A stretch of DNA of 64,000 nucleotides from Lachancea mirantina. Taxonomy: Eukaryota > Ascomycota > Saccharomycetes > Saccharomycetales > Saccharomycetaceae. The notes under the pieces were generated by a model that saw only the letters and a program-made list of their open reading frames with translations, was not told the origin of the DNA and ran no database searches. Shown piece after piece: positions 40,039 through 49,306 of this stretch; position 1 is the first letter of the stretch, and the number at the start of each line of letters is the position of its first letter. A program made the position numbers and the translations under genes. The stretch covers positions 806,001-870,000 of the forward strand of contig LT598467.1 in the NCBI GenBank assembly GCA_900074745.1, read 5' to 3'.

Positions 40039-40050
40039 ATGTATGGGTGT
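40039..40050 (-). promoter_or_regulatory. Rap1 binding site
   Basis: The minus strand reads ACACCCATACAT, a perfect consensus Rap1 site, 469 bp upstream of the RPS7 ATG. Rap1 commonly drives ribosomal-protein genes. The GC-rich island lies between the site and RPS7, so it may serve RPS7, the possible RNA, or both. Confidence 0.75.
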
Positions 40051-40834
40051 ATTAGGCTATTCTGTGACTGCTTTTAGGGCTTGAGATATTGTCAGACATC
40101 CTACATTACCATTGTCGTGGCGTTTCTGGCCGTCTTGGTATAGGCAAAAGGGAGGAGACGACAAGAATTGCATGGGTTTTTCTTTGAATCAGTGGGCGTG
40201 AAGGGCAGACATTAATGTTTAGTCACGATAGAATAGAGAAGAATATAGGTTTGCAACCGTTACACAATGCGCGATTATGTCGCAGTGGAGACAGTTCCGC
40301 AACGAGCCTCGTCTGTACTTCAATTTCAAGTTAACTGTTTGATGGTGATAGCTCTGCCGCACGTGACATTATTTCGTACAAAACGACTTTGTTCGAACGG
40401 CCGCTTGGGACTGTTGTTCTCAGATCTATAGAAGTCGTCCACGCTACTTTGTCACTAACACGGCATCTCTGTTTGTTACTGAGGTTCTGGGCCTTCATCA
40501 ATCCCTCAACACTACGCAGGCTGCCGATATAAAAATTTCATTTAAACATGTAGGTCATTAGGTACGGAACCGCCTGTCTACACTGTCACTACAAGGTAAC
40601 AAGAGAAATATTCAACCATAGACATTGTAAGGAACTATAGTGTTGGTGTAAATCTAGAAATAGTGACTAGGCGTAATTGAAGAGCGGCGCCTTGTGCGGT
40701 GACTTTTGTGGTTCTGAATTTTTTTTTCAATGGTAATTTTTTTTCGCACATGGCTTTATAGCTAGCAGTCATGAATGAGAATGGAGAAAATTTGTATGCC
40801 AAATCGGATTGGTGCAAACTCTTTTGTCCTGTGA
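40051..40834. other. RPS7/RKI1 divergent intergenic region
   Basis: About 0.8 kb with no gene seen. It contains a GCACGTGAC E-box at 40359-40367 and T/A runs just upstream of RKI1. No tRNA or intron signal was found. Confidence 0.5.
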
Positions 40835-40900
40835 ATGTTGCGATTCTGCAAGAGGTACTCCAACAACCCTATCTGGCGTGGCTTCACAACTAAGACAACC

Positions 40901-41671
40901 ATGGCCCCCTTGCCCGACTACAAAGATCTTCCCGCACTTCACAGTACTCTAGAAGAGGCTAAAAGAATAGCAGCTTACCGTGCCGTGGATGAAAACTTAA
41001 TTCCAGTACAGCATCGTCTTATCGGTGTAGGAAGCGGATCTACAGTTATTTACGTCGCCGAGCGTTTGGGCCAATACTTGCTTGACCCCAAATTTTCGAT
41101 TCTTGCATCCCAGTTCGTGTGCATTCCAACAGGGTTTCAATCAAAGGAGCTTATCTTGACAAATGGGCTCACTTTGGGTTCTATCGACCAATACCCATCG
41201 ATCGACATAGTTTTCGACGGCGCAGACGAAGTGGACTCGGACTTGCAGCTCATCAAAGGTGGTGGTGGATGTCTCTTCCAAGAAAAGCTGGTCAGCACAA
41301 GCGCTGCCAAGTTTGTCGTTGTAGCGGACTACAGAAAAAGATCACCAAAGTATCTTGGTACAAATTGGGTCAAAGGTGTGCCCATCGAAGTCGTGCCATC
41401 GGCATATGTGCGAGTCCTTTCAGACCTGAGGATTAGGCTGAAATGTAAGCAGGCGGTTCTGCGCCAAGGCGCACCAGCCAAAGCGGGTCCCGTTGTCACA
41501 GACAACTGCAATTTTATCATCGACGCGCATTTTGGAGAGATCGAGGATCCTGCGAAACTTCATGCACAGATCAAAATGCTTGTGGGTGTTGTCGAGACCG
41601 GTCTTTTCATCAACAACGCCGCCAGGGCTTATTTCGGCAACCCAGATGGATCCGTCGACGTTCTGGGCTAG
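40901..41671 (+). CDS. RKI1: Ribose-5-phosphate isomerase
   Basis: 256 residues from the ATG at 40901 ([14 protein letters not shown]), close to the 258 of S. cerevisiae Rki1. Type A isomerase motifs are present: [16 protein letters not shown], the sugar-phosphate loop [26 protein letters not shown] and the C-terminal [17 protein letters not shown]. The enzyme interconverts ribose 5-phosphate and ribulose 5-phosphate in the non-oxidative pentose phosphate pathway, feeding nucleotide and vitamin B6 synthesis. An earlier in-frame ATG at 40835 would add a 22-residue basic N-terminus; the 40901 ATG has the better context (A at -3, G at +4). It matches YOR095C in order and direction. Confidence 0.96.
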   Translation: MAPLPDYKDLPALHSTLEEAKRIAAYRAVDENLIPVQHRLIGVGSGSTVIYVAERLGQYLLDPKFSILASQFVCIPTGFQSKELILTNGLTLGSIDQYPSIDIVFDGADEVDSDLQLIKGGGGCLFQEKLVSTSAAKFVVVADYRKRSPKYLGTNWVKGVPIEVVPSAYVRVLSDLRIRLKCKQAVLRQGAPAKAGPVVTDNCNFIIDAHFGEIEDPAKLHAQIKMLVGVVETGLFINNAARAYFGNPDGSVDVLG

Positions 41672-41860
41672 AATGGCCGATTAAGCATTGTATATTAGGA
41701 GAACCGGTGGGTTGCATTTTGCTGGAGAAGTAAAAATAATTTTTCATCTACTATATTCTTGGGCTGATATCATTAATTCCAATTTGTCCGAAGACTCGAG
41801 AAATCGAGAGACTGGGACTGTGCTTTTTCCGTAATATTACATATGCTCTCAAACACCTCA

Positions 41861-42403
41861 TTATTTGTGAGTGTTGTTTGTGATCCAGGAGAGACCCTCT
41901 ACCAGACCCTGTCCCGTCAAGGCGTTACTGCCGATCACGCACCACAGTTGGTTGTCTAGATGGTCTTTCAACTGCAAAAAATCTGAAATTTCCTGCGGCG
42001 TTAAAGAACCTTTTAAGTCTTGTTTGTTGGCCAGAACTAACAGGACTACTTCTTCCATCTCTTTTTCGCCGATTATACTGTAGAGCTCTTCTTTCGCTTC
42101 GTTTAGTCGGCCTGTGTCCTGTGAGTCGATGACGAAAATGAGCGCTGTGGTAGCTGGAAAATAATGGCGCCATAGCGGTCTCAGTCTGTCCTGGCCACCA
42201 ACGTCCCACATGTTGAACTTGACATTGCGGTATGAAACGGTTTCCACGTTGAAGCCAACTGTGGGTGCCGTGGTCTTGATTTTGTTCAATTTCAGCTTGT
42301 AAAGAATCGTCGTCTTTCCGGCATTGTCAAGACCAAGCATCAAAATCTTCATTTCGCGATAACCGAACATTTTGCCCATGGCTTTTGAGATAGAGCCTCC
42401 CAT
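41861..42403 (-). CDS. ARF3: Arf3/ARF6-type small GTPase
   Basis: 180 residues (183 in S. cerevisiae). Gly2 after the start Met is the N-myristoylation site (MGGSISK). GTPase motifs: GLDNAGKT (24-31), switch [17 protein letters not shown] (66-71), NKQD (126-129), and [12 protein letters not shown] near the end. It is the yeast counterpart of ARF6, acting at the plasma membrane in polarity, bud-site choice and PI(4,5)P2 regulation. Convergent with RKI1, with 189 bp between stop codons. It matches YOR094W. Confidence 0.96.
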   Translation of the reverse strand: MGGSISKAMGKMFGYREMKILMLGLDNAGKTTILYKLKLNKIKTTAPTVGFNVETVSYRNVKFNMWDVGGQDRLRPLWRHYFPATTALIFVIDSQDTGRLNEAKEELYSIIGEKEMEEVVLLVLANKQDLKGSLTPQEISDFLQLKDHLDNQLWCVIGSNALTGQGLVEGLSWITNNTHK

Positions 42404-44015
42404 TGCGGCTGAAGCGATTGACCTGTTTGCAAAGGCCTCAAGGTCTCTTGAACACCTTTGAAATCTGTCGTCGAATTCGCAACGAACTAGCGTGAGCTAT
42501 AAATCAAATTATTTTTCTTAATGAACCGTTCAAATTCTCTTTTCAACGACGCAGATAACCGATGAGAACCCGCGATAAGAGAACACCGACCGTTTTTAAC
42601 CGTTATAGGAATTGTGACACCATTGTCGCATTGGTCTCATACAAATTCTTACGATTTCTAGCCCGTCTTGTCCGTATGAGATGGGTTCGAAGACAAGATT
42701 TTCTTAGGTGATTCTTATGCATGAACGACCGTAGAACAGCCATCATAAAAAAAACTCTCCCACAAGATCAGAGAGAAATGCTAGGGAGGCCATCGTATTC
42801 GCGAAGCAATGCCTCTGTTTTGTCATTGCTTATCACTTTCTTGTTCAACGGTAAAGTCCAATTTCGAGTCAGATTGCGACAGCGCTGAAAAATTTTGGTT
42901 CACATCCTACTAGCTTTTCACTTTGAAATGTTCTTGTGTGCTTGCAGACCCGCACCTTGGGATTGGCTCGAGGCTCGTCGCCTGTAGAGCACCGTTTCTT
43001 GACCATGTCCTCTGACCTTCGTGCCTAGTGCCTTGGCATCGTTATCACGTTGACGTTATCAACGTTATCCCATGTGGCATCTTGTTGACTACAGGTAGGC
43101 AAGGGCATCGGCAGTCCATTTCTCGAAGACTTATGCGTCAGTGCGTTAACCTCCCCAAAAACAAATAACTCGAACTGATTTCTTGAAAGATTCAGTTCCA
43201 AAAAATAGCTGAAATTTGTACGTCACATATAACATTTCGTTGTCTTCGGGGTCCAACAACTTCTTTGACATAAAGAACTCCGAAATGCTGTTATAAGTAA
43301 GAAAAGAAAGCATATAAGACATATAAGAAAAAACAAAGAAACACATCTTTTGAATGTCTAGAAAACTTAAGAAAAGCGGATTCGCATTAAGGCTCTCTGA
43401 AACACGGCTAGTCCCCTCTGCCACTATCACGTGACTTTAACTGACATTATATATGCGAAAAACAGCCGCCGAGAATATATTTTCTCTCCTTGTTTAATCC
43501 TGGCAAGAACCGTTTCAAAGATAGAACGTATGTTGATGAGGCAAGGCGCTGTGTATCTGCGGGCTTATAGTTGACCAAGTCGGCGTGGCTGGTGCAACGC
43601 ACAGCGAGAAGCCTTGGGTCCGATTTCAGCTATTCCATGGTACTCTGTGGTGCGCCTTGTTCACTTTCGTATCAATTACGATGAAGAGGACCCATTTCTT
43701 TCTTTGAAACATCGAAGATTTGAAAGTCAAAGCCATTATACAAACGAAACACGATCAAGAAAGAGCCTTCTCGGTAAAACACGCTCTAAATGTATCTCGC
43801 CCGTTCATCTGGGGCTCGCCGATTGTATTTTATGGTCTTTGGAGTTTGGGCCCAAACTGTGCCAGAATGGTAACTGACATCGACGATTTGATCTCAAAAT
43901 CACGTGACAGGTTTGTTTGACGCTACACTGCCCGGTATTTCAGTATTGGGATGGCAAGCCTAGAAGTTCGAATGTGCTAAGATAAACCGCACAAGAGCGT
44001 TTGCGCTGCAAGCAA
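42404..44015. promoter_or_regulatory. 1.6 kb ARF3/CMR2 divergent intergenic region
   Basis: The second longest gap in the window. Small ORFs (43146-43430 minus, which starts only with GTG; 43614-43877 plus) look like chance. Candidate sites: three GTTATC (GATA-type) hexamers at 43041, 43055 and 43064; a TCACGTGA palindrome at 43427-43434; an AGCCGCCGA (URS1/Ume6-like) at 43464-43472; and a second TCACGTGA at 43900-43907, about 110 bp before CMR2. No RNA gene is recognisable. Confidence 0.5.
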
Positions 44016-47000
44016 ATGACAATGGATTTTTCTATTCCGAGTTTTCTTCCTAACGATGCTGTTCGAAGGCTTCAGGAGCACGTTAGAGACTATAAGGAGG
44101 GCGATTTAACCTCCAAAGGCTATATTAAGAAAAGGCAAGAACTTCTCAAGGAGTATACCAGCAGCGCGACATCTCACCACCGATCCAGCAGCGTTAGATC
44201 TACTCTTTCGCCGAAATCGAAGTCACATGCTCGAAATCACAGTTTAGCGTCGTCAACTCAAAGTCGTGTCTTCGATGTGGACTCGTCTACCGTGTCGCGT
44301 CAAGGATCCTCGATTTACAGAGTCACGACCTGCAAGTCCAATTCATTCACGGCTCAGAGTCCCACAACCTCATATACTGTGATGGGCGACAGAGCTTTGG
44401 GGCCCTCATATCAACCAATGATCCCGCTAGTACCCCGCAAAGATCCCTCGCCGCTGATCGAATCACTGCCGTCCATTCTTCGCGGAAGATCGCAGCTTTA
44501 CGAAAAGGAAATCGCTTTTGTTAGCATCAATCGCAAGATCAAGGAATCGGTTGTCACCTGGGACAAGCTTTACTTAAGAGCAGAGAGAATAGCACATGAA
44601 ATCAGTAAACACAAGCTTTACAAAATGGACAAGATACTTCTTTGGTATAACAAAGACGAAATTATCGAGTATGCGGTAGCACTAATGGGTTGCTTTATTG
44701 CCGGCATGATTGCCGTGCCGGTGTCGTTCGAAACCTACACAATGTCTGATATCACCCAGATAGTATCACTTACTAGCTCCAAATTCGTTCTTATATCCGA
44801 GAGTTGCTTACGCCAAATCGATAACCTTCACGTGGCAAATAGCACCAAGATCAAATTAACCAAGAGTGACATATTTTCTCGCATGACATTTGTGAAGACG
44901 GATGAGTTGGGGACATACACAAAGGCGAAGAAAAATACCCCCACGTTTGACATCCCTAGCGTCTCATATATCGAATTTACTAAAACTCCGCTAGGTCGCT
45001 TGTCGGGTGTGGTCATGAAGCATAAAACTTTATCAAGGCAACTGGAAACGATGGCGAGCACTCTAAATTCTCGGAGTAAAGTTCAATGGCGGAAGGGTGA
45101 CATAAGGAGGTCTCATAAGGGTCAAAAGAGCTCATCGCGTTACGTTATACTGAACAGTTTGGATCCAACAAGATCAACTGGACTGATCCTTGGCCTATTA
45201 TTTAACATTTTCACAGGAAATCTAATGATTAACGTCGATGAGTCTATTTTGCAAGATCCCATAGGTTACGAGAACGTCATCAATCGATACAGGGTTGAAA
45301 TTTTACTCAATCACCAACTACAACTGAAGCAGGTTGTAATAAATTATCTCGACAATCCCGTCTTGACCACTTCCAAGAAGAAGAGCAAAATTGATTTGAG
45401 TTGCATAAAATGGTGTCTAACTTCATGCACAACTATCGACACTGAAGTTTCTGATATGATTGTTCACAAGTGGTTGAAAAACCTGGGCTGTTTGGATGCT
45501 TCTGAATGTTACTCTCCCTTTCTGGCTTTGCTCGATTTTGGGGGTGTTTTTATTTCGACCAAGGATCAGTTAGGATCTTTGGATAATTTTCCGGTCCACA
45601 GTCCGAAACTGCAGCTTCAGGATGAACTATTCATTGGCAAAGAAGAGCTAAAAGATAATATCATTAAACCTAGTATTACGGCTATGATAAACTCTTCAAG
45701 CTCCACAAAAGATTATTTGCGAGTGGCTTCATTTGGCTTTCCAATCCCCGATGCAACGGCATGTATCGTCAACCCCGATGATCAAACCCTTGCCCCAGAT
45801 TTGACAGTAGGAGAATTGTGGATATCCTCTCCTAGCATAGTGGATGAGTTCTATCAAATGGATAGGATTAATGATTTTGTCTTCAAAGCTAAGTTGAATT
45901 ACAAGAAGATGTTCGAAATATGGCAAACAGTCAATTCTTCGATCCACTCCAAGATTGAAGGATCATCCGATCGCGTTAGCATGATTACGAACATTTGCTC
46001 CCCCCAAACCAACTTCTTACGAACCAAACTCATGGGTTTTGTTCACAATGGCAAGCTTTACATCCTTTCCAATGTGGAGGATATGTTTCTGCAAAATAAG
46101 CTGATAAGACTCCCCAATTGGTCCCATACATCCGACGTTACTCGAGGAAAGAAAACTGATGAGAAGAGTATCGCACCCACCGATCCAGAGGATTCAATCA
46201 GCTCACGAAGGGTGGTGCAGACGTTTTACCTTCAGCATATTACTGAAAATATTGTCAGGATGGTTGACAAAGTTTCTGAACTTTCCGTATTCGAACTACC
46301 CAACAATCGTGAAGAGCATTTTTTGGTAATGGTAGTGGAAAGTAGCCTTGCAAGGGCTGCTTATTCCCAATATAGCCAAACTTCCCTCGAGAGCACTGAA
46401 CAAACGAGAGAAGTTAGGGATAAGAAAATGAATACTTTCGTCGAGCAGATATACAAAATTCTCTGGATTTTCCATCGCATACAACCTTTTTGCATTCTTG
46501 TTGTTCCGCCTAAAACTCTTCCAAGAAGATACTGTTCATTAGAGGTTGCGAACAGCACCGTTGAAAAGAAATTCTTAAGCGGTGAACTCCCCTCTACATT
46601 TGTGAAGTTTCAATTTGATAATGTGATATTGGACTTTATACCACACTCCAGCTTCTACAATGAGAGCATTTTTTCCGAGCACCTTTCTACGCTGAGACAC
46701 TCGGCAATGTTAGAATCAGAAGAAGGCTTGAGGAGCATAAAAGATGTTGGTTGTCAAACGTCGGGAATCGATTATCGAGAGAAATCTTTTGATCCGAGAG
46801 AGGGCCTTGAGCTCACAAAGTTCGATAACATACTTGAGATTCTTGAGTGGCGATCAGATGCTCAAGCCAATAATTTCGCTTTCAGCGATGGAGGTTCTAG
46901 CAACTCCCCCGGCAGCGGAACGTCGCACGTGCATCCAAGGATCTCTTGGAAAGGATTGAATGCTATAATCGCGCCGTTTATCAAGAAGATAGCGCTATCC

Positions 47001-48860
47001 AAAACTCCACTCAAGAGAGGGGATCATGTTCTCATCATTTCTGACAATAGCGTAGAAAAGGTCGCAATTATAATGGCCTGCTTTTATTGTGGCCTCACGG
47101 TTCTCCCACTGGAGCCTTTGAAAGATTCCAACTCCCAGTCAGAAGTGAGCTTTTTAATGAACGTCATACAAAGTTATAAAATCAAGCGGATCTTCGTTGA
47201 TTTTGAAATGAACGCAATACTAGAAGAAAGTACTAACATCAGCAGAAATCTAAAAAAATTCAAGCATATGCTACCCAAAATCACAGTGTATTCTAAGATC
47301 AAGAAGAAAAGTGGTCAATCTCCGAAGGATTACAAGGAAACTTTGAGAGAGAAATTTGGCATCAAAACCAGCAGCCTGCCCAAAACCGAACCGTGCGTTA
47401 TTTGGATTGACAGAGAGTCTGATAATTATCGCGATATCAATGTTGCGTTGCGGCACAAAGATTTGTTAAACATGTGCAAGATTTACAAAGAGACTTTGCA
47501 ACTAACGAGCGATAATCCAATTGTTTCCCTGTGCTCTCACACCATCGGCATGGGTTTCTTGCAATTCTGCTTGATGGGGATATATATCGGAGCTACCACA
47601 TTTGTTTTTAAGCAAAGTGAGGTGACAAGAGATCCTAAAGATTTTATGATCGCTCTCCAGAATCTGAGCGTCAAGGACGTTATTTTGGATCCAGATATGC
47701 TATATCTGGTTATGGACAAAGGAAACTCAATCATATCCGCGAGAAGCCAATCTGCCAATGAGAAGTCTGGCAGCAAGTTGACGAAGACCACACTTCGCCC
47801 GGATTTTTTGAGAAACGTTCAAAATATAATGGTTCCTTTCAAAGGGCGGCCAAAATTCTACGCCATTACGAATTTGCTGGCCCGCTATTCTTCAATAGTA
47901 ATCGATCCCATGCAGATAAATTACGTCTACCATCACTCTTTCAACCCGCTTATATCGCTTCGGTCTTATTTGGGAATTCCGCCGATGGATATCTATCTGG
48001 ATCCAACCTCGCTCAAGGAAGGCATAGTCAAAGATGTCAATCCTTACGCCATATCTCCCAGTGAACTGGAAAGGTGTATTCATTTGCAAGATTGTGGCAT
48101 TGTGCCAGTGTGTGCCGACGTCTCCATCGTCAACCCAGAGACGCTTGAGCCTTGCTTCGAAAATGAGTTTGGGGAAATCTGGTGCTGTTCAGAGGCCAAT
48201 GCCTATGACTATTACATAAGCAAGGCTGACGCACCGTTCCGTGAGGTCGGTTCTGGGGGCCACAAGAAAGGCGGCAAAGGTGGCCTTGCGAAGGACTCGT
48301 TTCTATCAGCCCAATTCAAGGCGCGTGCCAAGGGCGAAAAAGACAATGGACTCTCCTATCTGAGAACAGGGGATCTGGGGTTCATCAAATCGGTAAGCAC
48401 CACCGACAGCCGTGGAAACGTCTTGAACTTATCGCTGCTCTATGTTTTAGGCAGTATAAGTGAGACTGTGGAGATTTTAGGTCTGACGCATTTCGTCGCC
48501 GACCTTGAAATGACGGTAAAGGCGTCGCATTTCTCGATTTCCAGTTGTATCGTAGCGAAAGCAGGCGGATTACTGTGTTGTCTACTCGAATGCAGGGGTA
48601 AACGCGTACCAGAATACTCGAACTTGGTTCCTTTGATCGTTGCAGCTCTTCTTCAAAAAAATGGTGTCGTAATCGATCTCTGTTGTTTCGTCCGCCCTAA
48701 TTCTTTGACTTATGCCTCGAAGGACTGGAGCAAACTACGTGTGACTTTGTTATCTGACTGGCTGAACCAGAAACTACGCATTGACGAGCAAGTCGGCGTA
48801 AATTTTGGTGAGAATAACTCTATCTATTTGCTGTCAGATTTCGAGAGAACTAGTCAATAA
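44016..48860 (+). CDS. CMR2: Cmr2, DIP2-like protein with two AMP-binding domains
   Basis: 1614 residues from the ATG at 44016; a second ATG at 44022 is equally plausible, and the open frame further up begins with TTG. The N-terminus (about 5-45, LPNDAVRRLQEHVRDYKEGDLTSKGYIKKR) is a DMAP1-binding-like domain as in DIP2 proteins. Two adenylate-forming (acyl-CoA synthetase-like) domains follow, about 180-650 and 950-1560; the second has YLRTGDLGFI near its end. Length and layout match S. cerevisiae Cmr2 (YOR093C, about 1648). DIP2 proteins have been linked to lipid metabolism, notably diacylglycerol balance; enzymatic activity here is inferred. Confidence 0.93.
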   Translation: MTMDFSIPSFLPNDAVRRLQEHVRDYKEGDLTSKGYIKKRQELLKEYTSSATSHHRSSSVRSTLSPKSKSHARNHSLASSTQSRVFDVDSSTVSRQGSSIYRVTTCKSNSFTAQSPTTSYTVMGDRALGPSYQPMIPLVPRKDPSPLIESLPSILRGRSQLYEKEIAFVSINRKIKESVVTWDKLYLRAERIAHEISKHKLYKMDKILLWYNKDEIIEYAVALMGCFIAGMIAVPVSFETYTMSDITQIVSLTSSKFVLISESCLRQIDNLHVANSTKIKLTKSDIFSRMTFVKTDELGTYTKAKKNTPTFDIPSVSYIEFTKTPLGRLSGVVMKHKTLSRQLETMASTLNSRSKVQWRKGDIRRSHKGQKSSSRYVILNSLDPTRSTGLILGLLFNIFTGNLMINVDESILQDPIGYENVINRYRVEILLNHQLQLKQVVINYLDNPVLTTSKKKSKIDLSCIKWCLTSCTTIDTEVSDMIVHKWLKNLGCLDASECYSPFLALLDFGGVFISTKDQLGSLDNFPVHSPKLQLQDELFIGKEELKDNIIKPSITAMINSSSSTKDYLRVASFGFPIPDATACIVNPDDQTLAPDLTVGELWISSPSIVDEFYQMDRINDFVFKAKLNYKKMFEIWQTVNSSIHSKIEGSSDRVSMITNICSPQTNFLRTKLMGFVHNGKLYILSNVEDMFLQNKLIRLPNWSHTSDVTRGKKTDEKSIAPTDPEDSISSRRVVQTFYLQHITENIVRMVDKVSELSVFELPNNREEHFLVMVVESSLARAAYSQYSQTSLESTEQTREVRDKKMNTFVEQIYKILWIFHRIQPFCILVVPPKTLPRRYCSLEVANSTVEKKFLSGELPSTFVKFQFDNVILDFIPHSSFYNESIFSEHLSTLRHSAMLESEEGLRSIKDVGCQTSGIDYREKSFDPREGLELTKFDNILEILEWRSDAQANNFAFSDGGSSNSPGSGTSHVHPRISWKGLNAIIAPFIKKIALSKTPLKRGDHVLIISDNSVEKVAIIMACFYCGLTVLPLEPLKDSNSQSEVSFLMNVIQSYKIKRIFVDFEMNAILEESTNISRNLKKFKHMLPKITVYSKIKKKSGQSPKDYKETLREKFGIKTSSLPKTEPCVIWIDRESDNYRDINVALRHKDLLNMCKIYKETLQLTSDNPIVSLCSHTIGMGFLQFCLMGIYIGATTFVFKQSEVTRDPKDFMIALQNLSVKDVILDPDMLYLVMDKGNSIISARSQSANEKSGSKLTKTTLRPDFLRNVQNIMVPFKGRPKFYAITNLLARYSSIVIDPMQINYVYHHSFNPLISLRSYLGIPPMDIYLDPTSLKEGIVKDVNPYAISPSELERCIHLQDCGIVPVCADVSIVNPETLEPCFENEFGEIWCCSEANAYDYYISKADAPFREVGSGGHKKGGKGGLAKDSFLSAQFKARAKGEKDNGLSYLRTGDLGFIKSVSTTDSRGNVLNLSLLYVLGSISETVEILGLTHFVADLEMTVKASHFSISSCIVAKAGGLLCCLLECRGKRVPEYSNLVPLIVAALLQKNGVVIDLCCFVRPNSLTYASKDWSKLRVTLLSDWLNQKLRIDEQVGVNFGENNSIYLLSDFERTSQ

Positions 48861-49306
48861 GGAAAACTTATCAGGCAAATGTGATGCACATATAAAAGTT
48901 TAACTCGGCTACGGTCACCTCCTTGAATTTATTGTGAAGGTTGAACTAAAAATCGGCGATCGTTAGCGATAAACGCTAGCAATCGCACTGAGAATATTCC
49001 TGATCGTTCGCTGTCATATGATCGGAGTCGGAATTTACGAGCTCGCTTACGGTTGATAAGGCTAGGAGCTCGATTTCCTATCACAATTTACGTGAAAAGT
49101 GATGTTCCCACGTTATCCCACGCCTGGAGTTTCTGATCATCGGCATATAAAGCTGAGGGCAGCCTGATGATTCTTTAGCAGTCATAGCATACTCCGGAAA
49201 ACTCACCGCTGCATTAGAGTGTTCTTCTCAGAATTAAGTAAGCTGTTATTGGTGATATCGAGTAACTACTGAGAAGTGTCGATTTTGATGGAATCCAAGA
49301 GGTTAT
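48861..49306. other. CMR2/ECM3 intergenic region with a strong hairpin
   Basis: 0.45 kb between genes on the same strand. A 13-bp-arm inverted repeat (arms 48956-48968 and 48974-48986, loop ATAAA, one mismatch and one G-T pair) lies about 100 bp after the CMR2 stop. A TATAAA occurs near 49147. An upstream ATG at 49288 opens a short ORF overlapping the ECM3 start. Confidence 0.6.

Noticed and set aside
43146-43430. 94-codon minus-strand ORF between ARF3 and CMR2
   Set aside because: It begins with GTG; the first ATG is far inside, leaving a short hydrophobic peptide without family resemblance.
43521-43911. Possible intron or C/D snoRNA (GTATGT then TTGATGAG, with a later CTGAC)
   Set aside because: No TACTAAC-type branch point, an imperfect C box, and spacing too long for a C/D snoRNA.
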